From an uncultured Erythrobacter sp. (GTDB lineage: Bacteria > Pseudomonadota > Alphaproteobacteria > Sphingomonadales > Sphingomonadaceae): a stretch of 64,000 bases of DNA. The stretch lies in NCBI GenBank assembly GCA_913055155.1, contig CAJXJR010000015.1, positions 1-64,000 of the forward strand, read 5' to 3'. Made by a program: the position numbers and the translations under genes. Below, piece by piece: positions 1 to 8,293 of this stretch. Below the pieces are notes generated by a model, which made no database searches, had not been told where the DNA came from, and saw only the letters and a list, made by a program, of their open reading frames with translations. The first letter of the stretch is position 1. Each line of letters starts with the position of its first letter.

Positions 1-3
1 TAA

Positions 4-876
4 ACATCAATCCCAGACGAGGCCCACACTCCGCAAATCTACGCCGCGAGTTGTGCCAAATGTTCTGACGACGGACAGCAGGAAGCCGCCGAAAACTCGC
101 GTGATCGCGGTAGCCCGCTGGGCCTGACGCCGGAAAAGATGCTGGACCGCGTGGAATGGCTGGAAGACGATTTCGAAACCGACATGCCGGTGGACAAGGA
201 CAAGGCCGATGTCCTGCTCACGGTCTCCTCCATCGAGGCGATGAAGTACCCGGATTCGCTGGTCGCCATGGCGAAGATCCTCAACCACGCAGGCGACGAC
301 TGGACCTTCTCCACCAAGGGCTATGAAGCGACCAATTTTGGTTACCTGGCGGGCCGCGCCGACATCGCCAAGCTGATGGTGGAACGCATCGTGGAGGCCG
401 CCGAGGCCATCGGCGCCAGCTCCGTTGTCATTCCGGAATGTGGTCACGCCTATGGCGTCATGCGTTGGTCGGGAGCGAACATCATCGGGCGTCCGCTGCC
501 GTTCAAGGTACTGCACATCACCGAATACATCGCCGAACTGCAACGCGCCGGGAAGCTTAAGCTCAAGCCGTTCGAGGACGCGGTGACTTACCACGATCCC
601 TGCCAGGTCTCTCGCCGCGGCGGGGCGACGCAGGATGCGCGCGATATCCTGAACGGCTTCGTCACGGACTTCCGCGAGATGGAGCCAACAGGGGAGATGA
701 ACTGGTGCTGCGGCGGTGGCGGCGGCGTGCAGGCGATGGGCCGCGCGGCAGACCTGCGCCACAAGGTGTTCCAGCTCAAGGTCGACCAGACCGAGGCGAC
801 CGGAACCAAGAAGCTGGTCTCCGCCTGCGCGAACTGCCGCCTGACGATGGACGAAAGCAAGGAAGCCCTGCACTGA
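4..876 (+). CDS. (Fe-S)-binding CCG-domain protein, 5' truncated, probable premature stop
   Basis: This is the C-terminal part of a heterodisulfide reductase/glycolate-oxidase-type iron-sulfur protein. Seen: two CCG-type cysteine motifs, DPCQVSRRGG followed by NWCCGGGGG, and a final SACANCRLTMD, the pattern that binds a noncubane cluster. The frame is open from base 4, just after an in-frame TAA at 1-3. The only ATG is at 139 and would give 245 aa without the expected N-terminal ferredoxin part, so the gene is a fragment here. After the TGA at 874-876 the same frame continues coding-like for 24 codons to a TGA at 949-951 that overlaps the next start. A tryptophan codon mutated to stop is the simplest reading. 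The electron-transfer role is inferred from the family; the partner is unknown. Confidence 0.6.
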   Translation, partial: TSIPDEAHTPQIYAASCAKCSDDGQQEAAENSRDRGSPLGLTPEKMLDRVEWLEDDFETDMPVDKDKADVLLTVSSIEAMKYPDSLVAMAKILNHAGDDWTFSTKGYEATNFGYLAGRADIAKLMVERIVEAAEAIGASSVVIPECGHAYGVMRWSGANIIGRPLPFKVLHITEYIAELQRAGKLKLKPFEDAVTYHDPCQVSRRGGATQDARDILNGFVTDFREMEPTGEMNWCCGGGGGVQAMGRAADLRHKVFQLKVDQTEATGTKKLVSACANCRLTMDESKEALH

Positions 877-947
877 GACGGCGAATTGCTGAGCCTGATC
901 GAGATGGTGGCCGACGCCCTGTTCGAGGACGAGGACACCGAGGACGC

Positions 948-1979
948 ATGAGCCTGCGTGGCTTGAGGCTGGGCCCCTGGCTGGGCGTGGTGGCGCCGCT
1001 GGGCGCGCTCAACCTGGCCATCTGGGCGCTGGCGCTGGGGTTGTTCCGCGATTCCGCGCTGCTGCTGGGGGCCTGCGGCCTCGCCTGGATGCTGGGCCTG
1101 CGCCACGCCGTGGATGCCGATCACATCGCCGCCATCGACGGGGCAACGCGGCGACTCATGGCCGAAAAGTCGACTGGAACCGACACCGGGGCAAGGCCGA
1201 TGCTCACCGGCCTCTACTTCTCGCTCGGCCACTCCACCGTCGTCTGGCTCGCCTCGTTGGGCGTGGCGCTGGCTGCCAGTGGGTTCGGCACCATGCTGGG
1301 CGGTGTCGAGCGGATTGGTTCGGTGGTCGGGCCGGGCACCTCGATCGTCTTCCTCTTCGCCATTGCGCTGGTCAACCTCGGCGTGCTGGCGGGCCTGCTG
1401 CACACCGCGCTGAAACGCCGCAAGGCCGATGCGCACGGCACCGAAGCGCCTCCGGAGGATATCGACGAACGGCTCGTGCCCGGCGGGCCACTGGCGCGGC
1501 TGGTGCGCCCGCTTTTCCGGCTGGTCACGCGCAGCCGCCACATGTTCGCCATAGGCGTATTGTTCGGCCTTGGCTTCGATACCGCCACGGCGATCATGGC
1601 GCTTGGCATCTCGGCTTCTGCCGCCATGCAGGGAATGACGATCTGGTCGATCCTGCTGTTCCCGGCGCTCTTCACCGCCGCCATGGCGCTGGTGGATACG
1701 CTCGATTCCATCCTGATGACGCGGGCCTATGGCTTCGCGCTGGAGGATCCGGGCCGCAAGCTCACCTACAACATCGCCATAACCGCCGTCGCCGTGCTGC
1801 TTGCGCTGGTGATCGGCATGGCGCAACTGCTGGTGGCGCTGCCTTCGACCGGCGGCACCCAGGCGGTAACCGGCGTGCTCGAACACGGCGGTTACACGGC
1901 GCTGGTCCTGTTCGGCGGACTGTGGCTGGCGGCATGGGCCGTTTCCGCCCTGTCCCGCTTGCGGCGCGCGACCCGCTGA
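948..1979 (+). CDS. NiCoT-family nickel/cobalt permease
   Basis: Inner-membrane secondary transporter of the HoxN/NixA (NiCoT) family, 343 aa, which imports Ni2+ and/or Co2+. Seen: the family signature RHAVDADHI at residues 52-60, FSLGHSTVV, and LGFDTATA in the second half (the family usually has LGFDTATE), with about eight hydrophobic segments and a variable cytoplasmic loop near residues 155-185. The ATG at 948 overlaps a TGA at 949-951 in the frame of the upstream iron-sulfur gene, which suggests the two were once translationally coupled. No nickel enzyme is encoded in the window, so the choice between Ni and Co is open. It is convergent with the two-component genes. Confidence 0.85.
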   Translation: MSLRGLRLGPWLGVVAPLGALNLAIWALALGLFRDSALLLGACGLAWMLGLRHAVDADHIAAIDGATRRLMAEKSTGTDTGARPMLTGLYFSLGHSTVVWLASLGVALAASGFGTMLGGVERIGSVVGPGTSIVFLFAIALVNLGVLAGLLHTALKRRKADAHGTEAPPEDIDERLVPGGPLARLVRPLFRLVTRSRHMFAIGVLFGLGFDTATAIMALGISASAAMQGMTIWSILLFPALFTAAMALVDTLDSILMTRAYGFALEDPGRKLTYNIAITAVAVLLALVIGMAQLLVALPSTGGTQAVTGVLEHGGYTALVLFGGLWLAAWAVSALSRLRRATR

Positions 1980-1982
1980 GCG

Positions 1983-3335
1983 TCAGCCCGGAAACACGAT
2001 CGACGCGGTGAGCCCGCGCGGCGACGAGGCCAGTTCCAGGGTCGCGCCGATCACTTCGGTAATGTCCTGCGCGATGGCGAGGCCAAGGCCGGAACCGGGC
2101 ACCGAATGATCGAAGCGCGTGCCCACCCTGGTGGCCAGAGCGAGCTGTTCCCCGGTCATGCCCGGCCCGTCGTCGAGGACCCGGATCGTCACTTCCCCCT
2201 CGGCGTTCTCCACCACCGACACATCGACCTTTTCGCGCGCCCATTTGCCGGCATTGTCGAGCAGGATCGACAGCAACTCTGCCAGGTTTACCGGATCGAC
2301 CGCGATGGCGAGCGGCGCGTCCATCTCGATCAGTTCGAAATGCTTGTCCGGGTGCAGGCGGCGCATGGCGTTGAGGATCGGCACCAGCAATTCGGGCAGC
2401 ACCGCCCGGCTGCCCGGCACCAGCGCGCCGGCAACCGAACTGGTACGCGCCAGCTGGTATTCGATCTGCTGGCGCATCGCCTCTGCCTGGTCGAGCAACA
2501 CCTGCCCACTGCTGGCACAGCTGTCGCGTTCGCACAGCCGCTCGGCCTCGTCGGTGATCACCGCCAGCGGCGTTCGCAGCGAGTGCGCGAGGTTGCCCGC
2601 CTGCACGCGGCTGCGCGCGACGATCGCACTGTTCTGCGCGATGTATTCGTTGAGGTCGCCCACCAGCGGCGCGATTTCCGACGGGTAACGCCCTTCCAGC
2701 CGTTCAGCCTTGGCCGCACGCAGCCGCGAAATCGCTTCGCCCAGCCGGTTGAGCGGACGCAGGCCGAAAGAGATGATCGCAAAGCCGGTGGCCAGCAACA
2801 GCGCGGCCAGGCTGGTCATCCACAGCGTAAGGTCACGCGTGAAGTCGGCAATATCGTCCTGCAGTTCGCTCTGGTCGGTGGCGATCACCACGTGCACCTC
2901 CTCCCCGCTCGGGGCAAACTGCAGCAGGCCATAGGTGATGGCCGGACCGGTCGGTCCGTCCTCGACCACGTGCGCGATATCGGGCGAGTGGGCGACACTT
3001 TCGTCCAGCCCGCCGCGCAGCATGCTGCCCGATTTCAACGTGGGCCTCCCGGGAACGCTGACTTGCCAGTAGAAACCCGAAAGCGGTTCTTCGTAGCGCG
3101 GGTCGGACAGCGGGCGGTCAAGCCGCGGCGCGCCGTCCGCATCCAGCCGTGTCAGCCGGGCCAGCTCGCGCACGTGCACTTCCAGCTCTTCGTGGTACAT
3201 GTCCTCGATATGGCTGGCGAAGACCTGCGTGGCGGTGAACCAGATGCCGCCGATGCCCAGCACCACCCACACCGTTACCGCCAGCAGGAAGCGCAGGCGC
3301 AAGCTGCCCGAAGATGTCTGTGGCGCGGCGCTCAT
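1983..3335 (-). CDS. PhoQ-like sensor histidine kinase
   Basis: Membrane sensor kinase of 450 aa. Seen: transmembrane segments at about 13-36 and 168-190 flanking a periplasmic sensor region, then a HAMP-like linker, a phospho-acceptor box with H251 in LAHSLRTPLAV (the HSLxTP form of PhoQ rather than HELRTP), an N box with N361, a DDGPGM box near 388 and GSGLGLA at 414-420. All catalytic elements are intact. The start codon overlaps the stop of the response regulator by 4 bases (ATGA), so the pair is one operon. Because the pair is divergent from a heavy-metal efflux operon, I infer that it senses metal stress. The ligand cannot be read from the sequence. Confidence 0.88.
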   Translation of the reverse strand: MSAAPQTSSGSLRLRFLLAVTVWVVLGIGGIWFTATQVFASHIEDMYHEELEVHVRELARLTRLDADGAPRLDRPLSDPRYEEPLSGFYWQVSVPGRPTLKSGSMLRGGLDESVAHSPDIAHVVEDGPTGPAITYGLLQFAPSGEEVHVVIATDQSELQDDIADFTRDLTLWMTSLAALLLATGFAIISFGLRPLNRLGEAISRLRAAKAERLEGRYPSEIAPLVGDLNEYIAQNSAIVARSRVQAGNLAHSLRTPLAVITDEAERLCERDSCASSGQVLLDQAEAMRQQIEYQLARTSSVAGALVPGSRAVLPELLVPILNAMRRLHPDKHFELIEMDAPLAIAVDPVNLAELLSILLDNAGKWAREKVDVSVVENAEGEVTIRVLDDGPGMTGEQLALATRVGTRFDHSVPGSGLGLAIAQDITEVIGATLELASSPRGLTASIVFPG

Positions 3336-3988
3336 GCCTCGAACCGATAGCCCATGCCGCGCAGGGTGGTGATGCGGTCCTTGCCGATCTTGCGGCGCAG
3401 GCGCCCCACCAGCACCTCGATGGTGTTGAGTTCACGCTCGGTATCGAGGTCGTAGAGATCCTCGAGAATCTCGCCCTGCGACAGCACTTGCCCGGCACGG
3501 CGCATGAACAGGTGCAGCAGGCCGAACTCGCGGCGGCTGAGCGACACCGGCTCGCCGTTGTCTGCAACCGTGCGGCCAACGGGATCGAGCGTCAGGCTGC
3601 CGGCTTTCAGGGCATTGTCGCGCTTGCCCATCTGGCGGCGGAACAGCGCCTGCAACCGCGCCTGCAGTTCCTCGAACCGCACTGGCTTGACCACGAAATC
3701 GTCGGCGCCCGAATTAAGGCCTTCCACCTTGTCCTGCCAGCTTCCGCGCGCTGTCAGGATCAGGATCGGGCATTCCACCCCGCGCGACCGCCAGTAACGC
3801 AGCAGGTCCAGCCCGTCGCCATCGGGAAGGCCCAGGTCAAGGATGATCGCGGCGATGGTGTCGAGATCGGGCCAGTCCTCGCCTTCGGCGCGGCTGGTGG
3901 CAAGGTCCACGGCATAGTCCGCCGCGCGCAGCCGATCGCCCAGCCTTTGGCCGAGAGCGGGATCGTCTTCCACCAGCAGGATACGCAT
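3332..3988 (-). CDS. OmpR/PhoB-family response regulator
   Basis: Two-component regulator of 218 aa. Seen: receiver domain with the acidic pair D8/D9, phospho-acceptor D51 in ILDLGLPDGDG, T79 and K101 (VVKPVRFEE), then a winged-helix DNA-binding domain ending in LRGMGYRFEA. I chose the ATG at 3988 (MRILLVEDDP) because the domain begins there; the frame is open further upstream but that stretch carries repeats and looks regulatory. It is the partner of the overlapping PhoQ-like kinase and probably controls both itself and the divergent efflux operon through the repeats at 4040-4076. Confidence 0.9.
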   Translation of the reverse strand: MRILLVEDDPALGQRLGDRLRAADYAVDLATSRAEGEDWPDLDTIAAIILDLGLPDGDGLDLLRYWRSRGVECPILILTARGSWQDKVEGLNSGADDFVVKPVRFEELQARLQALFRRQMGKRDNALKAGSLTLDPVGRTVADNGEPVSLSRREFGLLHLFMRRAGQVLSQGEILEDLYDLDTERELNTIEVLVGRLRRKIGKDRITTLRGMGYRFEA

Positions 3989-4039
3989 GGCAAGCCTTTC
4001 GAAACAGCAGCGGTCGTCCTTTGCTGCTAGGGCATCAAA

Positions 4040-4076
4040 CTGACAAGAAGCTGGCAAACTGACAAGTTGTTGTCAG
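4040..4076. promoter_or_regulatory. repeat cluster, likely response-regulator operator
   Basis: Between the divergent regulator (start 3988) and efflux operon (start 4100) lie CTGACAA at 4040-4046, CTGGCAA at 4051-4057, CTGACAA at 4059-4065, and the inverted copy TTGTCAG at 4070-4076. The first two copies are 11 bases apart, the helical spacing used by OmpR-type dimers on direct repeats. The last two form a perfect 7-base inverted repeat with a 4-base loop. Location and spacing suggest the binding site of the adjacent regulator. Confidence 0.5.
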
Positions 4077-4099
4077 CTTGGACAGGCATTTGCCGCACC

Positions 4100-5182
4100 A
4101 TGATCCGCAAAGCCCACTCCCTCGTGCTGCCCGCGCTCCTCGCGCTTGGCCTTCCCGCCTGCTCGGAAACCCCCGATTCGAGCGCTCCCGAAGCGGAAGG
4201 AGCGCAGGAGAGCCCAGGCCTTGCGATCGAAAACGCCGCAGCCGAAGTGGCCAGCGGCGTTCCTCTTGGCAGCGTTCCGGGACGGATCACCCTTCCCCCC
4301 GAGGCACGTCACGCTGTGACGTCACCGTTCCCGGGCGCTGCCATCCGGATCTACGTGATCGAAGGCCAGCCGGTTCGCCAGGGCGCCCCACTGGCGCTGG
4401 TGCGCGCGACCGAGCCGGTGTCGATCAGCGGCGATATCGCCCGCGCCCGCGCCGAACTGGGCGTGGCCGAAAGCCAAGCCGCGCGACTTGCCGACCTGGC
4501 ATCGGAAGGCGTGGTGGCACAGGCCCGCGCGGACGAAGCCAATGCCCGGCTGGAACAGGCCCGCGCCACGCTGGCCGAAGCGCAGCGCATGGCCGCCATG
4601 TCGGGCACCGGGCCGGACGGCACGATGACCTTGCGCGCGCCCATTTCCGGGCGCATGGCGCATGTCGGCATCGACACCGGCGAGATGGTGGGCGAAGGCC
4701 CTGCGCCATTCATCGTCGAGGCATCGGGCCCGCTGCGGGTGGAACTGCAACTGCCCGAACGGCTTGCCCGGCAGGTTCGCCCCGGCATGGCCGTGGAAGT
4801 CCAACTGCCCGGCAGAGATACAAGCGCACCGCCGATCGCGGGTCAGATCATGACGGTCGCCCCCTCGATCGAGATGGATACCCGCTCGGTCATGGCCACC
4901 GCCAGCATCTCCGCCGCTCCCGGCCTGGTCGCGGGACAAAACGTGATGGTCGTGATCAGCGGAGCGACCGCTGGCGAAGGCGTTTCCGTGCCCTCGGCTG
5001 CAGTCACCCGCTTTGACGGGGAGGACCACGTCTTCGTGGCTGACGGCGACAGCTACGTGCCGCGCGCGGTGCAGGTGGTTGCCAATGCCGGAGGGCGCGC
5101 AGTGATCGCCGAGGGACTGGCCGCCGGAGAGGTGGTTGCCACCAGCTTCATCGCCGAACTCAAGGCCGCCTCGGCGGAGTAA
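4100..5182 (+). CDS. RND efflux periplasmic adaptor lipoprotein (CzcB/CusB type)
   Basis: Membrane fusion protein of 360 aa that links the inner-membrane pump to the outer-membrane channel. Seen: a lipoprotein signal with lipobox LPAC and Cys21, a short barrel-sandwich half (GAAIRIYVIEGQPVRQGAPL), an alanine/glutamate-rich helical hairpin at about 110-165, the second lipoyl half (LRAPISGRMAHVGIDTGE), and beta-barrel and membrane-proximal domains. The start at 4100 is preferred because it opens directly on the lipoprotein signal. It is the first gene of a three-gene efflux operon, 6 bases before the pump gene. Confidence 0.85.
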   Translation: MIRKAHSLVLPALLALGLPACSETPDSSAPEAEGAQESPGLAIENAAAEVASGVPLGSVPGRITLPPEARHAVTSPFPGAAIRIYVIEGQPVRQGAPLALVRATEPVSISGDIARARAELGVAESQAARLADLASEGVVAQARADEANARLEQARATLAEAQRMAAMSGTGPDGTMTLRAPISGRMAHVGIDTGEMVGEGPAPFIVEASGPLRVELQLPERLARQVRPGMAVEVQLPGRDTSAPPIAGQIMTVAPSIEMDTRSVMATASISAAPGLVAGQNVMVVISGATAGEGVSVPSAAVTRFDGEDHVFVADGDSYVPRAVQVVANAGGRAVIAEGLAAGEVVATSFIAELKAASAE

Positions 5183-5188
5183 CCGGCA

Positions 5189-8100
5189 ATGCTTCGCTCC
5201 CTCATCGAAAAGGCGCTGTCGCTGCGCCTCGCCGTCATCGCCCTCGCGCTGATCCTGGCCGGCATCGGCGCATGGTCGTTCAACCGCCTGCCGATCGACG
5301 CCTTTCCCGATATCAGTTCCACGCAGGTGAAGATCATCCTGCGCGCGCCCGGCATGACCCCGGAAGAGGTCGAAAGCCGCGTCATCACCCCCATCGAAAT
5401 GGAAATGCTCGGCATCCCGGACCAGAGCGTGCTGCGCTCTGTCGCCAAGTACGCGATTGCCGACATCACCATCGATTTCCAGGACGGCACCGACATCTAC
5501 TGGGCGCGCCAGCAGGTGTCAGAACGGCTGAACGCCGTCATGGCCGACCTGCCAAGCACGGTGGAAGGCGGCATGGCGCCGATCTCCACGCCGCTGTCGG
5601 ACATGTACATGTTCACGCTGGAAGGGCCGCAGGACCTGGCGGAAAAGCGCCGCGTCCTCGACTGGATCATCCGCCCTGCCCTGCGCACTGTGCCGGGCGT
5701 GGCTGACGTGAACGCCCTGGGCGGCTATGTCGAAACCTTCGAAGTCGCGCCCGACAACAGTGCGCTGACCGCAGCCGGGCTTTCCACCGCCGATATCGCC
5801 GCCGCCATCGACAGCGGCAACCGCAACGATGGCGCCGGTCGCCTGACAACGGGCGAGGAAGCCCTGATCGTGCGTTCCACCGGCGCAATCCAGACGCTGG
5901 ATGACCTTTCCAACACCGTGCTGCGCAGCGGCAACGGCGGCGTGGTGCGGCTGGGCGACGTGGCAGAAGTGCGCACCGGCAGCCTGACGCGCTATGGCGC
6001 GGTGACAAAGGACGGCACCGGCGAAGCGGTGCAGGGCCTGGTCATCGGCCTGCGCGGGGCGGATGCTGCCCAGGTCGTCTCGGGCGTGGAGGCACGCCTC
6101 GCCGAAATCGCGCCCAGCCTGCCCGAAGGCATGGCCGTCAACGTCTTCTACGACCGGTCCGACCTGATCGAACGCGCCGTGGGCACCGTGGAAGACGCGC
6201 TGCTGGAAGCGACCGTGCTGGTCGTCATCCTGCTACTGCTGTTCCTCGGCGATTTCCGAGCCTCGGTGATCGTCGCACTGGCGCTGCCCATGGCCGCGCT
6301 GCTCACCTTCATCTTCATGCGTAGCATCGGCCTGACGGCAAACCTGATGAGCCTTGGCGGGCTGGCCATCGCCGTGGGCATATTGGTGGACGGCGCCGTG
6401 GTGGTGGTTGAAAACGTGGTCGAACGATTGTCCGACCCCAAGCACGCACACGGCGGCAAGGCGCGCAATATCCTGATCGCTTCCGCCGAAGTGGCCAAGC
6501 CCGTGGCATCGGGACTTGCCATCATCGCCATCGTCTTCCTGCCGCTGCTGACGCTGGAAGGGCTGGAAGGCAAGCTGTTCAGCCCCGTCGCGCTTACCAT
6601 CGTGCTGGCGCTGGTTTCCGCGCTGCTGCTGTCGCTCACGCTCATCCCCGTGATCGCCTTCTATTTGCTGAAGGTGAAGGAGGGGCACCACGAACCCTGG
6701 CTGATGCGCAAGATTTCGCCGCGCTATCACGGCCTGCTGAACGGCGCCTTCGCCCGCAAGAAGCTGGTCTACATCGTGGCCGGCGTGTCACTGTTGCTGA
6801 CGGGCGTGGCCTACAGCGTGACCGGCAAGACCTTCCTGCCGATCATGGACGAAGGGTCGGTGGTGATGCAGCTGGCCAAGCTGCCGTCGGTCTCGCTCGA
6901 ACACTCTGTCGAAGGCGATCTCGCCATAGAGCGCGCGATCATGGCCGAGGTGCCCGAAGTGGAGGCGATCATCGCCCGTGTCGGCTCCGACGAAATCGGC
7001 CTCGACCCCATGGGCCTCAACGAAAGCGACGCCTTCCTGCAACTGGCCCCGCGCGACGAATGGCGCGTGCCCGACAAAGACTGGCTGGTCGACCAGATCC
7101 GCCAGGTCACCGCGCGTTTCCCCGGCATCGAGCCCAGCTTCACCCAGCCGATCGACATGCGCACCTCGGAAATGCTCACCGGCGCGCGCGGTGACCTGGC
7201 GATCAAGCTGTTCGGCCCCGACCTCGACGAACTCTCGCGCCTCTCGGGCGAGATTCAGGCCCGGCTGGAAACCATCGAAGGCACCAGCGAGGCGATGACC
7301 GTCGCCAACGACACCGTCGACTACATGCAAATCGATATCGACCGCGTGGCAGCCGGGCGCCTTGGCATGCCCGTTACCGAATTGCAGGACATGATGCGCG
7401 CGCAGGTCGAAGGCATGCACGCCGGCGTCGTGGCCGAGGGCAACCGCCGCATTCCCATCGTGGTGCGCGGCGAAGGGCGCAGCGCCGATACCCCGCAGGC
7501 CTTTGCCGACCAGCTCTACCAGGCCCCCAGCGGCCAGCTGGTGCGCGCCAGCGACGTGGCCGATGTCAGCCTGGTGGAAGGCCCGGTGAAGCTGGAGCAC
7601 GAGAACGGCTCGCGCTTCGCCCTGGTGCAGGCCTTCGTGACCGGCCGCGACCTTGTCGGCTACGTGGAAGAAGCCCGCGCCGATATCGCCCAGAACGTCG
7701 AGCTTCCGGCAGGCTATCGCCTGGAATGGGGTGGCCAGTTCGAGAACCAGCAGCGCGCCAGCGCACGGCTGGGCATCGTGCTGCCGATCTCTGTACTGCT
7801 GATCTTCGCCATCCTCTATTTCACGCTGGGTTCGCTGCGCGCTTCGCTGCTGATCCTGCTCAACATCCCCTTTGCCATGGTCGGCGGGATGATCGCGCTG
7901 GCGGTGTCGGGTGAATACCTCTCGGTGCCTGCATCGGTCGGCTTTATCGCGCTGATGGGCATCGCCGTGCTCAACGGGCTGGTGATGGTGTCCTACTTCC
8001 GCCAGCTACGCAGTGAGGGCGTGCCCTTGCACCAGGCCGTGCGCCAGGGGGCCGAGCGCCGCCTGCGTCCGGTACTGATGACGGCCAGCATCGCCGCCTT

Positions 8101-8293
8101 CGGCCTCGTTCCGCTGCTGTTCGCCAGCGGGCCGGGCTCGGAAATCCAGAAGCCGCTCGCCATCGTGGTGGTTGGCGGGCTGGTATCCGCCACGCTGCTG
8201 ACGCTGGTGCTGCTGCCGATCCTTTACGAACGCTTTGGCGAGAGCAAAGGCGAACACGAAGAAGAGCACATGGGCGAAGGAGAACCGGCATGA
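5189..8293 (+). CDS. heavy-metal efflux RND transporter (CzcA/CusA type)
   Basis: Proton-driven inner-membrane pump of 1034 aa, the usual HME-RND length, exporting divalent or monovalent heavy metals. Seen: N-terminal helix followed by NRLPIDAFPDIS, two large periplasmic domains and two sets of transmembrane helices. The TM4 motif reads AVGILVDGAVVVVEN: it keeps the Asp and Glu of CzcA (DGA...EN) but has Ala where CzcA has the first Asp, as CusA does, so Zn/Co/Cd versus Cu/Ag cannot be decided. The C-terminal tail is rich in His and Glu (EHEEEHMGEGE). It overlaps the channel gene by 4 bases (ATGA). Confidence 0.9.
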   Translation: MLRSLIEKALSLRLAVIALALILAGIGAWSFNRLPIDAFPDISSTQVKIILRAPGMTPEEVESRVITPIEMEMLGIPDQSVLRSVAKYAIADITIDFQDGTDIYWARQQVSERLNAVMADLPSTVEGGMAPISTPLSDMYMFTLEGPQDLAEKRRVLDWIIRPALRTVPGVADVNALGGYVETFEVAPDNSALTAAGLSTADIAAAIDSGNRNDGAGRLTTGEEALIVRSTGAIQTLDDLSNTVLRSGNGGVVRLGDVAEVRTGSLTRYGAVTKDGTGEAVQGLVIGLRGADAAQVVSGVEARLAEIAPSLPEGMAVNVFYDRSDLIERAVGTVEDALLEATVLVVILLLLFLGDFRASVIVALALPMAALLTFIFMRSIGLTANLMSLGGLAIAVGILVDGAVVVVENVVERLSDPKHAHGGKARNILIASAEVAKPVASGLAIIAIVFLPLLTLEGLEGKLFSPVALTIVLALVSALLLSLTLIPVIAFYLLKVKEGHHEPWLMRKISPRYHGLLNGAFARKKLVYIVAGVSLLLTGVAYSVTGKTFLPIMDEGSVVMQLAKLPSVSLEHSVEGDLAIERAIMAEVPEVEAIIARVGSDEIGLDPMGLNESDAFLQLAPRDEWRVPDKDWLVDQIRQVTARFPGIEPSFTQPIDMRTSEMLTGARGDLAIKLFGPDLDELSRLSGEIQARLETIEGTSEAMTVANDTVDYMQIDIDRVAAGRLGMPVTELQDMMRAQVEGMHAGVVAEGNRRIPIVVRGEGRSADTPQAFADQLYQAPSGQLVRASDVADVSLVEGPVKLEHENGSRFALVQAFVTGRDLVGYVEEARADIAQNVELPAGYRLEWGGQFENQQRASARLGIVLPISVLLIFAILYFTLGSLRASLLILLNIPFAMVGGMIALAVSGEYLSVPASVGFIALMGIAVLNGLVMVSYFRQLRSEGVPLHQAVRQGAERRLRPVLMTASIAAFGLVPLLFASGPGSEIQKPLAIVVVGGLVSATLLTLVLLPILYERFGESKGEHEEEHMGEGEPA

